Of a stretch of 64,000 nucleotides of DNA, positions 54,232 through 62,602 are shown one piece after another. Made by a program: the position numbers and the translations under genes. Source of the stretch: Salegentibacter sediminis (GTDB lineage: Bacteria; Bacteroidota; Bacteroidia; Flavobacteriales; Flavobacteriaceae); NCBI RefSeq assembly GCF_002078605.1, contig NZ_MSJR01000007.1, positions 1 to 64,000 on the forward strand. Reading direction: 5' to 3'. The notes beneath the pieces were generated by a model that worked only from the letters and a program-made list of their open reading frames with translations, did not search any database and was not told where the DNA came from. The first letter of the stretch is position 1. Every line of letters starts with the position of its first letter.

Positions 54232-55668
54232 ATGTCTGTAATTGATGAGGGAGACCTTGAATTTGAGAACATTATCTCAATAGAGAATAAGACCTTAAGA
54301 ATAAATCTCAACAAGAATATCTATGGCACCTTTGCAGAAATTGGTGCCGGCCAGGAAACGGTGAGAAACTTTTTCAGGGCTGGGAGCCCCTCTGGGACCA
54401 TTGCCAAAACTATAAGCGCATATGACAAGGATTTTAGCGACGCGATATATGGTTTGGAATCTACAGGAAGATATGTAACGGAGGCCCGGTTAAAGAGTAT
54501 GCTTAATTATGAAAGCAAACTCATAGAAGAGCGTATCTCCCGGGAAAAACATCCAGACAAATTATTCTTCAGTTACGCCAATACAGTTGCTACTATTGAC
54601 TGGGCAAAAAAATATAAGGGTCACGGATGGCTTGGAATAAATTTTCAAACAAAACCCAGGGAGGAATACAGCAGTATAATTCTGCACGTGCAGTTTCATG
54701 AAAACAGTGCGGTTCACCAGCAAATAAGCCTGGGCATCCTGGGGGTCAACCTCATCTATGGGGCGTTTTATCAATATGATGACCCTAAGGCATTGCTGAA
54801 GCATCTTTTTGATCACCTTTCTAATGATAAGATCGAGATTGACGCCGTCAATTTTACAGGACCTGTTTTTAAAGAGGTGGACAACCGCCTGATGAGCCTT
54901 CAACTGGTTAAAGACGGTATCACCGAAGCCGTAATGTTCAACCCTGAAGGAAATAATGTCCTTCCGGCCAATGTCTTGTACAAGAAGAATATCCTAACCC
55001 TGCGCGGAAGTTTCCGCCCGGTGACCAATGTGAATATGAACATGTACGAGAAATCGCTGGAATTGTTCAGAAAAGAAAAAAGGGTAGATCCCGAAAAGAC
55101 TGTAGTGATTTTCGAAATAACGCTTTCCAACTTAAAGTCTGAAGGAGAAATAGACGAAAAAGATTTTCTGGACCGGGCCGATCTGCTCTGTAGTCTTGGT
55201 CACAATGTGATGATCTCCAATTTTCAGGAATATTATAAAGTAGTAGAATATTTCTCCCAACACACCAAGGAACAGATGGGACTTTCTATGGGCGTTAACA
55301 CCCTGATTGATATTTTCGACGAGAAGTATTACCGGCATTTAAGCGGAGGGATTCTGGAGGCTTTTGGGAAGTTGTTCTTTAAAAACCTGAAGATCTATCT
55401 TTATCCACTCAAAAATCCGGAAACCGGGGAGATCGTTACCAGCAAAAACTTAAAAGTACATCCCCGTATCAAGGAACTTTATAAGTTCTTCCTGGATAAT
55501 AACCGGGTGGTAGACATCACCGACTATGAGCCGAAGGTATTGGATATCCATTCCCGACAGGTACACCAAATGATCGTAGAAGGCAAAGAAGGATGGGAGA
55601 AGATGATTCCGGAGAAAACTGCCAAAATGATCAAAGAGAAAAATCTTTTCAGAAACCATAAGGAATAG
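54232..55668 (+). CDS. Conserved uncharacterised cytoplasmic protein
   Basis: This 478-residue protein belongs to a widely conserved family sometimes labelled TonB-dependent receptor or nicotinate-nucleotide adenylyltransferase, neither of which the sequence supports: there is no signal peptide, no plug or barrel, and no HxGH. It opens ENIISIENKTLRINLNKNIYGTFAEIGAGQETVRNFFRAGSPSGTIAKTISAYDKDFSDAIYG, which is highly conserved in the family, and continues with VTEARLKSMLNYESKL. The C-terminal half has alternating alpha/beta segments (DLLCSLGHNVMISNFQEYYKVVEYF). The function is unknown. It starts 38 bases after the SulP gene and may be co-transcribed. Confidence 0.8.
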   Translation: MSVIDEGDLEFENIISIENKTLRINLNKNIYGTFAEIGAGQETVRNFFRAGSPSGTIAKTISAYDKDFSDAIYGLESTGRYVTEARLKSMLNYESKLIEERISREKHPDKLFFSYANTVATIDWAKKYKGHGWLGINFQTKPREEYSSIILHVQFHENSAVHQQISLGILGVNLIYGAFYQYDDPKALLKHLFDHLSNDKIEIDAVNFTGPVFKEVDNRLMSLQLVKDGITEAVMFNPEGNNVLPANVLYKKNILTLRGSFRPVTNVNMNMYEKSLELFRKEKRVDPEKTVVIFEITLSNLKSEGEIDEKDFLDRADLLCSLGHNVMISNFQEYYKVVEYFSQHTKEQMGLSMGVNTLIDIFDEKYYRHLSGGILEAFGKLFFKNLKIYLYPLKNPETGEIVTSKNLKVHPRIKELYKFFLDNNRVVDITDYEPKVLDIHSRQVHQMIVEGKEGWEKMIPEKTAKMIKEKNLFRNHKE

Positions 55669-55734
55669 ATCCTATATTTTCTTTCAAGGAAGACTTTTTC
55701 CATTGCGCTAGCTTCAGAAAGGTATCGCAAAAGC

Positions 55735-55769
55735 ATAAAAAAAGGCTGCCTAAAATACAGACAGCCTGG
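55735..55769 (-). terminator. Rho-independent terminator of the M1 peptidase gene
   Basis: On the minus strand AGGCTG and CAGCCT form the base of a stem around a 12-base loop, and seven T residues follow. It lies 22 bases past the peptidase stop. Confidence 0.75.
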
Positions 55770-55790
55770 TATATATCGATTATTTATTCT

Positions 55791-57737
55791 TTAATTTCCA
55801 TATATGGATTGTGGCCAGGCATCATTCGAAAAATTGACGTCCGGCAACAGTTTTTTGGGATCAAGTTCAATGCTATCCACATTTTTATCGGTTCTGTGAA
55901 GGTAATTCCAGGTATCCCCGCGCTGCCATATTTCCACCGGAAGCTTAATTTCTTCTGAAGAACCATCTTCGTAAGTTATTTGCATCAACACCGGCATTGG
56001 GATTTCACCCCTATTGGCCAGGCTAACCACATAATTCCCCTGATACTCCTGAACTCCGGTAAGAGCGATATCTATATTTCCGGTGCCGTAGAACCAGCCC
56101 TTAAAGAACCATGACAAGTTCTCCCCGGCTACATTTTCCATATGGTTAAAAAAGTCTCCAGGTTGTGGATGTTTGTAGGCCCAGGTCTCTATGTAGGACT
56201 TAAAAGCATTATCAAAACGCTTTTCACCAAGAATATATTCCCGCATCAACAATAAACCTATTGCCGGCTTGTAGTAAGCCGTCATCGCAAGATTTCTTAA
56301 GTTGGTCACATCGGGGTAGGTATCAATTCCCTCTCTTTGTTCACTGGTAAACCACCCGATCATATTTCTGGTTTGATTTAATGTGGAAGGGTATTCCCCG
56401 TTGTTGAATTCCAAAGTGCTGTAATGATTTATAAAGGTATTAAAACCTTCATCCATCCAGGCGTAGCGTCTTTCGTTGGAACCCACGATCATTGGGAACC
56501 AGTTATGCCCGAATTCGTGATCGGTTACTCCCCATAGAGAAGCACCTTGGCTTTTCCAGCTACAGAAATTTAGTCCTGGATACTCCATCCCCCCAATATG
56601 TGCGGCCACATTTACTGCGCCACCGTAAGGATAATTAAACCATTTTTCTGCATAATGCTCTACTGAGGCCTTTGAATATTCGGTTGAACGAGACCAGGCT
56701 CCTTCTCCGTCGCTTTCTTTTGGATATGCCGATTGTGCAAGGGCTTTCTTTCCGCCAGGCAAATTGATTCTCGCCGCATCCCAGATAAAAGCTTTAGATG
56801 ATCCGAAGGCTACATCCCTGGCATTTTCAATCTTATAATGCCAGGTAAGGGTTCCTTCCTGTTTTGCTCTCAGGGACATATCGTTAACTTCTTCTGGTTT
56901 TATCAGGTAAACGGTAGAATCGCTTTTCGCGGCTCGATCCCATCTCTCCTTCACTGTTTTGGAAAGTACCTGCCGCGGGTTTTGCAAAGTACCAGAGCCC
57001 ACTACTATATGACTGGCTGGTGCGGTGATCTTATAATCGTAGTCTCCATAATCGAGATAAAACTCTCCGGCACCCAGGTATGGCTCAATATTCCAGCCTT
57101 CCACATCATCTAATACGGCAGCCCGTGGAAACCACTGGGCCAGGGCATAAATCGTTCCGTCTTCAACATCAAGACGACCCATACGGTCCATTCCTTCAAC
57201 AGGAATTTTGTATTTAAAGTTCATAGAAACAGTAGCCTTCCCTCCTTTTGCCGGGATTGGTTCATCAAAGAAAACCTGCATTCTGGTATCGTTAATTAAA
57301 TATTTATTGGAGCTACTTCTTCTCACTTTTGCTTCCAGGTTGGAAATGGTGTAGCCCCCATCAATATCACCATTATAACGGTTCCCCTGGATAGGGGTGG
57401 TTAAAGTTCCACGGGAATCTTCGGTGAAACGGTTTTGCTCCAGGTGCATCCAAATAAAATCCAGAGGCTCGGGGCTGTTATTGGTATAGGTAAGCGTAAT
57501 TTTACCGGTAATGGTATGTTCCTGGTCGTTAAGGCTAGCCTCGATATCATAATCGGCTTCGTTCTGCCAGTAATCGGGCCCCGGTTTCCCGGTAGCCGTT
57601 CTGTAACGGTTACCGCTGCGATCCATAAATTCATCAAAATCGGCCTGGTTGTTTACCACAACTTCCTGGGCCGTTGCAGTAATACCGAAAATTCCGGCTA
57701 CAGCAAAGGACAACATCAGTCTTGAAAAGATCTTCAT
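55791..57737 (-). CDS. M1 family metallopeptidase, exported
   Basis: This 648-residue protein has a signal peptide (about 1-23, TATAQ) and an M1 aminopeptidase fold. An N-terminal beta domain is followed by the catalytic domain with VTDHEFGHNWFP and, 18 residues further on, the third zinc ligand in WMDEGFNTFINHYS. The substrate-binding GxMEN motif reads GGMEYPG, typical of this subfamily, where the usual Asn is replaced by Tyr. It probably acts in the periplasm or outside, releasing N-terminal residues from peptides. It ends near a terminator and lies next to the short methylase gene on the same strand. Confidence 0.93.
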   Translation of the reverse strand: MKIFSRLMLSFAVAGIFGITATAQEVVVNNQADFDEFMDRSGNRYRTATGKPGPDYWQNEADYDIEASLNDQEHTITGKITLTYTNNSPEPLDFIWMHLEQNRFTEDSRGTLTTPIQGNRYNGDIDGGYTISNLEAKVRRSSSNKYLINDTRMQVFFDEPIPAKGGKATVSMNFKYKIPVEGMDRMGRLDVEDGTIYALAQWFPRAAVLDDVEGWNIEPYLGAGEFYLDYGDYDYKITAPASHIVVGSGTLQNPRQVLSKTVKERWDRAAKSDSTVYLIKPEEVNDMSLRAKQEGTLTWHYKIENARDVAFGSSKAFIWDAARINLPGGKKALAQSAYPKESDGEGAWSRSTEYSKASVEHYAEKWFNYPYGGAVNVAAHIGGMEYPGLNFCSWKSQGASLWGVTDHEFGHNWFPMIVGSNERRYAWMDEGFNTFINHYSTLEFNNGEYPSTLNQTRNMIGWFTSEQREGIDTYPDVTNLRNLAMTAYYKPAIGLLLMREYILGEKRFDNAFKSYIETWAYKHPQPGDFFNHMENVAGENLSWFFKGWFYGTGNIDIALTGVQEYQGNYVVSLANRGEIPMPVLMQITYEDGSSEEIKLPVEIWQRGDTWNYLHRTDKNVDSIELDPKKLLPDVNFSNDAWPQSIYGN

Positions 57738-57823
57738 TATTTTTAGTTTAGTTTTTAATCCCTGCTAATTTAATGAAAGCCCTAAAATATCCAATTTTAA
57801 GTCTGAAAAAGACATTGTGAGAC

Positions 57824-58288
57824 TCAGGTCGAAAACCCGGTTTTCATTCCGCGGTCATACATCACAATGCTACCGGCCACAGAAACATTAAGGCTGAGTT
57901 TAGATTTGAATTTCACTAAATGATGAGCTTTTTCAATGGCCTGGTTGGAAAGGCCGTGGTCTTCGGCACCTAACAAATAGACACAACGTCTTGGATGCTT
58001 AAAACTCTCCAGCGGCACGGCATTTTTGGTTAATTCTACCCCTACTAACATAGCGCCTTTGGGCAAATGCGCATAAAAATCTTCGAAACTTTCATAATGA
58101 AAATAAGGCATGGCCCCTACTGCCTTATGGGTATCGCAGGCCTGTTTCTGGTACCGGTTTCCGATAGTAAAAATAAAACTTGCTCCCATATTTTGGGCAG
58201 ACCGCCAAAGCACCCCGAGGTTCTCGGGGGTCTTCCCATTCTGAATTCCAATTCCAAAAAATCCCTGTTTCAGGTTATCTGTCTCCAT
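57824..58288 (-). CDS. TrmH family RNA methyltransferase (short)
   Basis: This 154-residue SPOUT methyltransferase consists of the catalytic domain only: GIQNGKTPENLGVLWRSAQNMGASFIFTIG, LLGAEDHGLSNQAI and LSLNVSVAGSIVMYDR. It should methylate a ribose 2'-OH of tRNA or rRNA. It resembles the TrmL/TrmH-type small proteins but the target is not readable. It starts 157 bases from the divergent UspA gene. Confidence 0.88.
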   Translation of the reverse strand: METDNLKQGFFGIGIQNGKTPENLGVLWRSAQNMGASFIFTIGNRYQKQACDTHKAVGAMPYFHYESFEDFYAHLPKGAMLVGVELTKNAVPLESFKHPRRCVYLLGAEDHGLSNQAIEKAHHLVKFKSKLSLNVSVAGSIVMYDRGMKTGFST

Positions 58289-58444
58289 AAGAAATCAAAA
58301 ATACTGTTTTTAAAACATCATAAAAAATGGAATTCCCACGGATAATCCAGAATTTAAAACTGATTTAAATCATTTAAAATTGAGCTTTCAGGCTTTAACT
58401 TTACATAAGTTGAGAGATTTGGTTTAATTTAAATTCAAGGTTTT

Positions 58445-59275
58445 ATGAAACGCGTACTTATACCCACCGACTTTTCCGATTGCGCGAACCACGCTGCCAA
58501 TATTGGAATGGAACTCGCAAAAAAGATGAATTCTGAAGTGAGTTTTTTGCATCTCATCAACACCCCTGTAGATTGGAGCAAACTTTCCCTCGAAAAGGAA
58601 AATCTATATCCTGAAACCAAGGCTGCTATAGGCCATGCCAAAGATGAATTATTAAAGCTGGAACGCCGGGCCGAGAAAATTGGCGTAGAAGCTAATTCTT
58701 TGCTCTTATTCAACCAGGGAATTGAAGAAATTCAAAATTACATCAGCAAGGAGAAGTATAGTCTCGTGGTTATGGGAACCCACGGCGAGAAAGGAATGCA
58801 AAAACTAATGGGCAGTAACACCCAGAATGTTCTAAAGCAATCGCCAGTACCTGTGCTCTCGGTAAAACAAACCGATAAATCTGCACCTTTAAAAAAGATA
58901 GGGATCGCCTCCGACTTCCAGGAGGAAACCCGGGACAGCTTTAACAAAATCCTGGAACTGGCGAAAAAGTTCGGAATGGAAATAGAGGTAATATATATCA
59001 ATACGCCTTACACTTTTATGGAAAGCAACCAAATTGAAAAAGCAATGGATTACTTCCTGGCCGAGCAAACCGATGTCAAGGAAAAACGATTCGTCTATAA
59101 TGCAAAAAGTGAAGAGCGCGGGATTGGGATGTATATCGCTACAGAGAAACCCGACATGCTCGCTACTATCACAGGGCAGCATACCGGCCTGGAAAAAATA
59201 TTCCGGCCCGGGGTTACTGAGAACATAATTAACCACTTCGAACTGCCCGTACTGAGCATTAATCAGAAAAAATGA
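58445..59275 (+). CDS. Universal stress protein with two UspA domains
   Basis: This 276-residue protein holds two tandem UspA domains. The first (1-140) begins KRVLIPTDFSDCANHAANIGMELA and ends with LVVMGTHGEKGMQKLMGSNTQNVLKQSPVPVLSV, whose G-x2-G-x9-G(S/T) pattern is of the ATP-binding subtype. The second (150-275) begins KIGIASDFQEETRDSF and ends with a degraded version, so it is likely not nucleotide binding. The usual role is survival under stress or low energy. The terminal stop sits in the left arm of a 16-bp inverted repeat (59271-59398). Confidence 0.92.
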   Translation: MKRVLIPTDFSDCANHAANIGMELAKKMNSEVSFLHLINTPVDWSKLSLEKENLYPETKAAIGHAKDELLKLERRAEKIGVEANSLLLFNQGIEEIQNYISKEKYSLVVMGTHGEKGMQKLMGSNTQNVLKQSPVPVLSVKQTDKSAPLKKIGIASDFQEETRDSFNKILELAKKFGMEIEVIYINTPYTFMESNQIEKAMDYFLAEQTDVKEKRFVYNAKSEERGIGMYIATEKPDMLATITGQHTGLEKIFRPGVTENIINHFELPVLSINQKK

Positions 59276-59398
59276 TTTTGGTTAAAAAATAAAGGTTTTT
59301 ACTTATTTTTATTTTAAGGTATTTTATTGAAGCTTCCTGTTTCCCAAAGTACCAGGCTTCCTGTTTTATTTTTTAAGCTCCTTTAACCAAAAATCATT
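59271..59398. repeat. Widely spaced 16-bp inverted repeat
   Basis: AATGATTTTGGTTAAA (59271-59286) and TTTAACCAAAAATCATT (59382-59398) are reverse complements apart from one extra A. They flank a 95-base stretch with an 11-bp direct repeat (GCTTCCTGTTT at 59332 and 59356). The repeat brackets the start region of the cytochrome gene. Confidence 0.5.
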
Positions 59399-59401
59399 AT
59401 T

Positions 59402-60025
59402 ATGAAGCCAATTTTCACCACCGTCCTCACTTTTTCAATTTGTTTGCTGCTATTAGGTATGTTAGGCAGCTGCAAAGATGCAGAAGCTAAAAAAGAATAT
59501 CAACCTGCGGGCAGGGAGACAAAAAAGGTTGCTCTAAGCCAGGAACAGCTCGTAAAAAGAGGAGAATACCTGGTTAACACTATAGGATGTCAGGACTGCC
59601 ATAGTCCAAAACGCATGGGAGAGCGCGGCCCGGAATATATTAAAGAACTCGCTTTTTCAGGCTACCAGGCCAAAAATGAATTACCCCCAATAAGCCAGGA
59701 CGCCCTGGAAAAAGGCTGGATGTTAATGAACCCCGATCTTACTGCGGCAGTTGGGCCATGGGGTGTTTCTTTTGCGGCCAACCTCACCTCCGACGATACG
59801 GGGATTGGGACCTGGAGTTTTGAACAATTTAATCGCTCCCTAACCGAAGGAAAATTAAGAGGCGAACCAAATGGTCGTACCTTATTGCCTCCTATGCCCT
59901 GGGAGAATTTCAAAAACCTGAAAGAAGAAGATTTACGGGCTATGTATGAATATTTTATGAGTACAGAACCGGTGCAAAATTCTGTTCCAGCACCTATTCC
60001 ACCACAAAAATTAATAAGCTTATAA
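59402..60025 (+). CDS. Cytochrome c lipoprotein (one heme)
   Basis: This 207-residue protein has a lipoprotein signal with Cys24 (GMLGSCKD) and one heme site C63-Q-D-C66-H67. Conserved text such as LVKRGEYLVNTIGCQDCHSPKRM, NLTSDDTGIGTWSFEQFNRSLTEG and LLPPMPWENFKNLKEEDLRAMYEYF matches the cytochrome c of alcohol- and aldehyde-dehydrogenase subunits, with the probable axial Met in PPMPW. It is probably a membrane-anchored electron carrier in the periplasm. No dehydrogenase gene is adjacent. A terminator follows. Confidence 0.9.
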   Translation: MKPIFTTVLTFSICLLLLGMLGSCKDAEAKKEYQPAGRETKKVALSQEQLVKRGEYLVNTIGCQDCHSPKRMGERGPEYIKELAFSGYQAKNELPPISQDALEKGWMLMNPDLTAAVGPWGVSFAANLTSDDTGIGTWSFEQFNRSLTEGKLRGEPNGRTLLPPMPWENFKNLKEEDLRAMYEYFMSTEPVQNSVPAPIPPQKLISL

Positions 60026-60043
60026 AACCATGTTTAATAGCTT

Positions 60044-60082
60044 AAAAATCCCTGTCGCAGTTACTGCACAGGGATTTTTTTA
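60044..60082 (+). terminator. Rho-independent terminator
   Basis: AAAATCCCTGTCGCAG and CTGCACAGGGATTTT pair with one bulged base around TTA, followed by a T-run. It closes the cytochrome gene. Confidence 0.9.
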
Positions 60083-60131
60083 TCCTAAGCCTGAAGCTTT
60101 AAAATTTATCAACACATTAACAATGGTTCAA

Positions 60132-60164
60132 CTTGCATATATGATAGTTTTACTATTATTTTTG
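60132..60164 (+). promoter_or_regulatory. Promoter of the TetR-ABC-HlyD operon with embedded palindrome
   Basis: CTTG (60132-60135), 21 bases, then TATTTTTG (60157-60164) fits the Bacteroidota promoter, 16 bases before the tetR-family start. ATAGT-TTT-ACTAT (60144-60156) is a palindrome lying between the two boxes, where a TetR-type repressor could bind and block its own promoter. Confidence 0.6.
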
Positions 60165-60178
60165 TAGAAATTAATATT

Positions 60179-60856
60179 ATGAAAAAATTTCTATCTAATA
60201 TTTCCATTCAGGTTAACCCTCATAGTTATTTGAAGGACCCCGAATCCAGCCCTCTTGGAAAGCGCATTATAGCCGGGAGTATAGAATTGATCGAGGAGAT
60301 TGGCTTTGAAAATTTCACTTTTCAAAAGCTGGCAAAAACCATTAAATCTACAGAAGCATCGGTTTACAGGTATTTTGAGAGTAAACATAAGCTGTTGCAA
60401 TACTTAACCATATGGTATTGGGGTTGGTTGGAGTATCATTTTATTTTTAAAACAGCCAATATAGATTCGCCTGAGGAAAAACTTAAAAGAGCCATAATTC
60501 TGCTTACCAAACCTATTGATGAGGACCACAGTTTCGCCCACATTAATGAGGTAAAGCTTCAGAATATAATAATTTCAGAATCCCCAAAAGTTTTTCTAAC
60601 CAAAGAGGTAGACCAGGAAAACAAAGCAGGCGTTTATACCGGTTATAAAATGCTGGTTGGCCGGGTGAGCGATATAATTTTGGAAATAAATCCTAATTAC
60701 AAGTACCCCCATATGCTGGTATCAACCATTATTGAAGGGGCTCACAACCAGCGCTTTTTTGCAGACCATTTGCCGGGATTAACCGATATCGTAAAGGGAG
60801 AGGATGCCGTCACCGAATTTTATAAGGCAATGGTTTTTCACGCTATTAAAGATTAA
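60179..60856 (+). CDS. TetR family transcriptional regulator
   Basis: This 225-residue regulator has its helix-turn-helix after a 25-residue lead: RIIAGSIELIEEIGFENFTFQKLAKTIKSTEASVYRYFESKHKLLQYL. The C-terminal ligand domain (about 85-225) is helical and has no family match by eye. It ends three bases before the ABC gene and so belongs to that transcript. The palindrome within the promoter is a likely autoregulatory site. TetR regulators of this kind usually sense a compound exported by the pump encoded next to them. Confidence 0.93.
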   Translation: MKKFLSNISIQVNPHSYLKDPESSPLGKRIIAGSIELIEEIGFENFTFQKLAKTIKSTEASVYRYFESKHKLLQYLTIWYWGWLEYHFIFKTANIDSPEEKLKRAIILLTKPIDEDHSFAHINEVKLQNIIISESPKVFLTKEVDQENKAGVYTGYKMLVGRVSDIILEINPNYKYPHMLVSTIIEGAHNQRFFADHLPGLTDIVKGEDAVTEFYKAMVFHAIKD

Positions 60857-60859
60857 CAA

Positions 60860-62602
60860 ATGAGCAAGGACAGAATGACAAATACTGAAAAACCGAGCCC
60901 CTTAAAGAGGCTCTTCAGATTATTAAAACCAGACCAGTCAGAAATTATAAACATTTACATCTACTCTATTTTCAACGGACTTGTTTATTTATCTGTACCC
61001 CTGGGAATACAAGCAATTGTTAACCTTATCATTGGTGGGGAGATGACTACCTCATGGATTTTGCTCATTATTTTTGTTGTGCTGGGGGTTGCAGCTACAG
61101 GAATTTTAAGGATATTTCAATTTAGAATTACTGAAAACCTTCAGCAAAAAATTTTTACAAAAGCAGCCTTCGAATTCTCCTATCGCCTCCCGAGGATAAA
61201 AATGGAAGCCCTTTATAGGCATTATGTCCCTGAATTAATGAACCGTTTTTTTGATGTAATGACGGTTCAAAAAGGACTACCTAAATTGCTTATTGACTTT
61301 TCCGTAGCTGTATTGCAGGTGATATTTGGTTTAATTCTTTTATCGCTTTATCACCCATTGTTTATCGTTTTCAGTGTCCTGCTGGTGTTTTTGATTTACA
61401 TAATTTTTCATTTTACAGTAAAAAAAGGCCTTTCTACCAGTCTAGAGGAATCTAAATACAAATATAAAGTTGCGCACTGGCTTGAAGAAGTAGGTCGCAA
61501 TAACACTTCCTTTAAACTGGCGGGAGATACAGAGCTGCCTTTGGAAAGGGCCAATACAAACGTAGATTCTTATTTAAAATCCAGGGAAAGCCATTTTAAG
61601 CTCCTGATGCGCCAATATTCTTTTATGGTGGTTTTTAAAGTGATAGTGGCGGCAAGTTTGTTAATCCTGGGTGGATTCCTGGTTATGGAACAAACCATTA
61701 ATATAGGGCAGTTCGTTGCGGCCGAGATCATTATTCTTTTGGTAATGGAAGCTGTAGAAAAGCTTATTGTGAGCCTCGAAACCATTTATGACGTGCTCAC
61801 AGGCCTGGAGAAAATCGGGGAGGTAACCGATCTTGAACTGGAAAGGTCTGAAGGAATAAACCTAAAAGAAGAGTTGACTTCCCCGGGACTGAAAGTACAA
61901 GCCGAAAATCTTAGCTTCAGTTATCCCGGGAGTGAAACCAAAATTCTGGAGGGTATTTCCCTGACGGTAAAAAACAAGGAAAAATTTCTCATCGCTGGTA
62001 AAAACAATTCAGGAAAAGCAACTTTACTTAAACTTATTGCAGGTTTATATGAAGTAAAAGAGGGAGTAGTTTCTTACAACGGGATCTCCCTCACCAATTT
62101 AAATATTACCGATATGAGAAGGGTGATAGGTGAATGTTTTGCCCAGGGAACCCTGTTTGAAGGCACGGTGCTGGAAAATATCACGATGGGAAGAAAAAAT
62201 ATTCCTTTCGAAAATGTAAAATGGGCGGTTAATCATCTAAAGCTAAAAAGTTTTATCAGGAATCTTCCAAAAGGCTACGATACTTTCGTAGAACCCCAGG
62301 GTTATAAATTTTCCCGCAGTATTATTACAAAGCTCCTAATTGCCAGAAGTATTGTAAGCAAACCAAATCTATTGCTCATCGAGGATATTCTTGACAATCT
62401 GGATCGCCTGGAACGACTTAAAATTATGGATTTCCTTACTTCTGAAGAACAGGACTGGACCCTGATAGCCGTTTCATCTGAGGCACATTTCGCTAAACGC
62501 TGTGATCGAATTGCCATTGTTTCAAATGGAAAAATCACTAAAACCGGCACCTATGAGGAATTGAAATTTTCAGAAGAATTTAAAAACGAGGAAGATGCTT
62601 AA
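60860..62602 (+). CDS. ABC-type export protein with degenerate ATPase domain
   Basis: This 580-residue protein has the layout of a type I exporter half: a membrane domain with about six helices (25-330) and a nucleotide-binding domain (345-575). The ATPase motifs are damaged. Walker A is GKNNSGKAT at 380-388, with Ala387 where Ser or Thr should follow the Lys. The signature LSGGQ is replaced by FSRSI (484-488). Walker B reads IED at 507-509, so the catalytic Glu is an Asp. The switch His is a Ser (SSEAH region). Q-loop text remains (AQGTLFEGTVLENI). It overlaps the HlyD gene by eight bases. It probably binds but hardly hydrolyses ATP. Confidence 0.88.
   Translation: MSKDRMTNTEKPSPLKRLFRLLKPDQSEIINIYIYSIFNGLVYLSVPLGIQAIVNLIIGGEMTTSWILLIIFVVLGVAATGILRIFQFRITENLQQKIFTKAAFEFSYRLPRIKMEALYRHYVPELMNRFFDVMTVQKGLPKLLIDFSVAVLQVIFGLILLSLYHPLFIVFSVLLVFLIYIIFHFTVKKGLSTSLEESKYKYKVAHWLEEVGRNNTSFKLAGDTELPLERANTNVDSYLKSRESHFKLLMRQYSFMVVFKVIVAASLLILGGFLVMEQTINIGQFVAAEIIILLVMEAVEKLIVSLETIYDVLTGLEKIGEVTDLELERSEGINLKEELTSPGLKVQAENLSFSYPGSETKILEGISLTVKNKEKFLIAGKNNSGKATLLKLIAGLYEVKEGVVSYNGISLTNLNITDMRRVIGECFAQGTLFEGTVLENITMGRKNIPFENVKWAVNHLKLKSFIRNLPKGYDTFVEPQGYKFSRSIITKLLIARSIVSKPNLLLIEDILDNLDRLERLKIMDFLTSEEQDWTLIAVSSEAHFAKRCDRIAIVSNGKITKTGTYEELKFSEEFKNEEDA

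Noticed and set aside
54232-55668. TonB-dependent receptor or NaMN adenylyltransferase
   Set aside because: There is no signal peptide, plug, barrel or HxGH nucleotidyltransferase motif.
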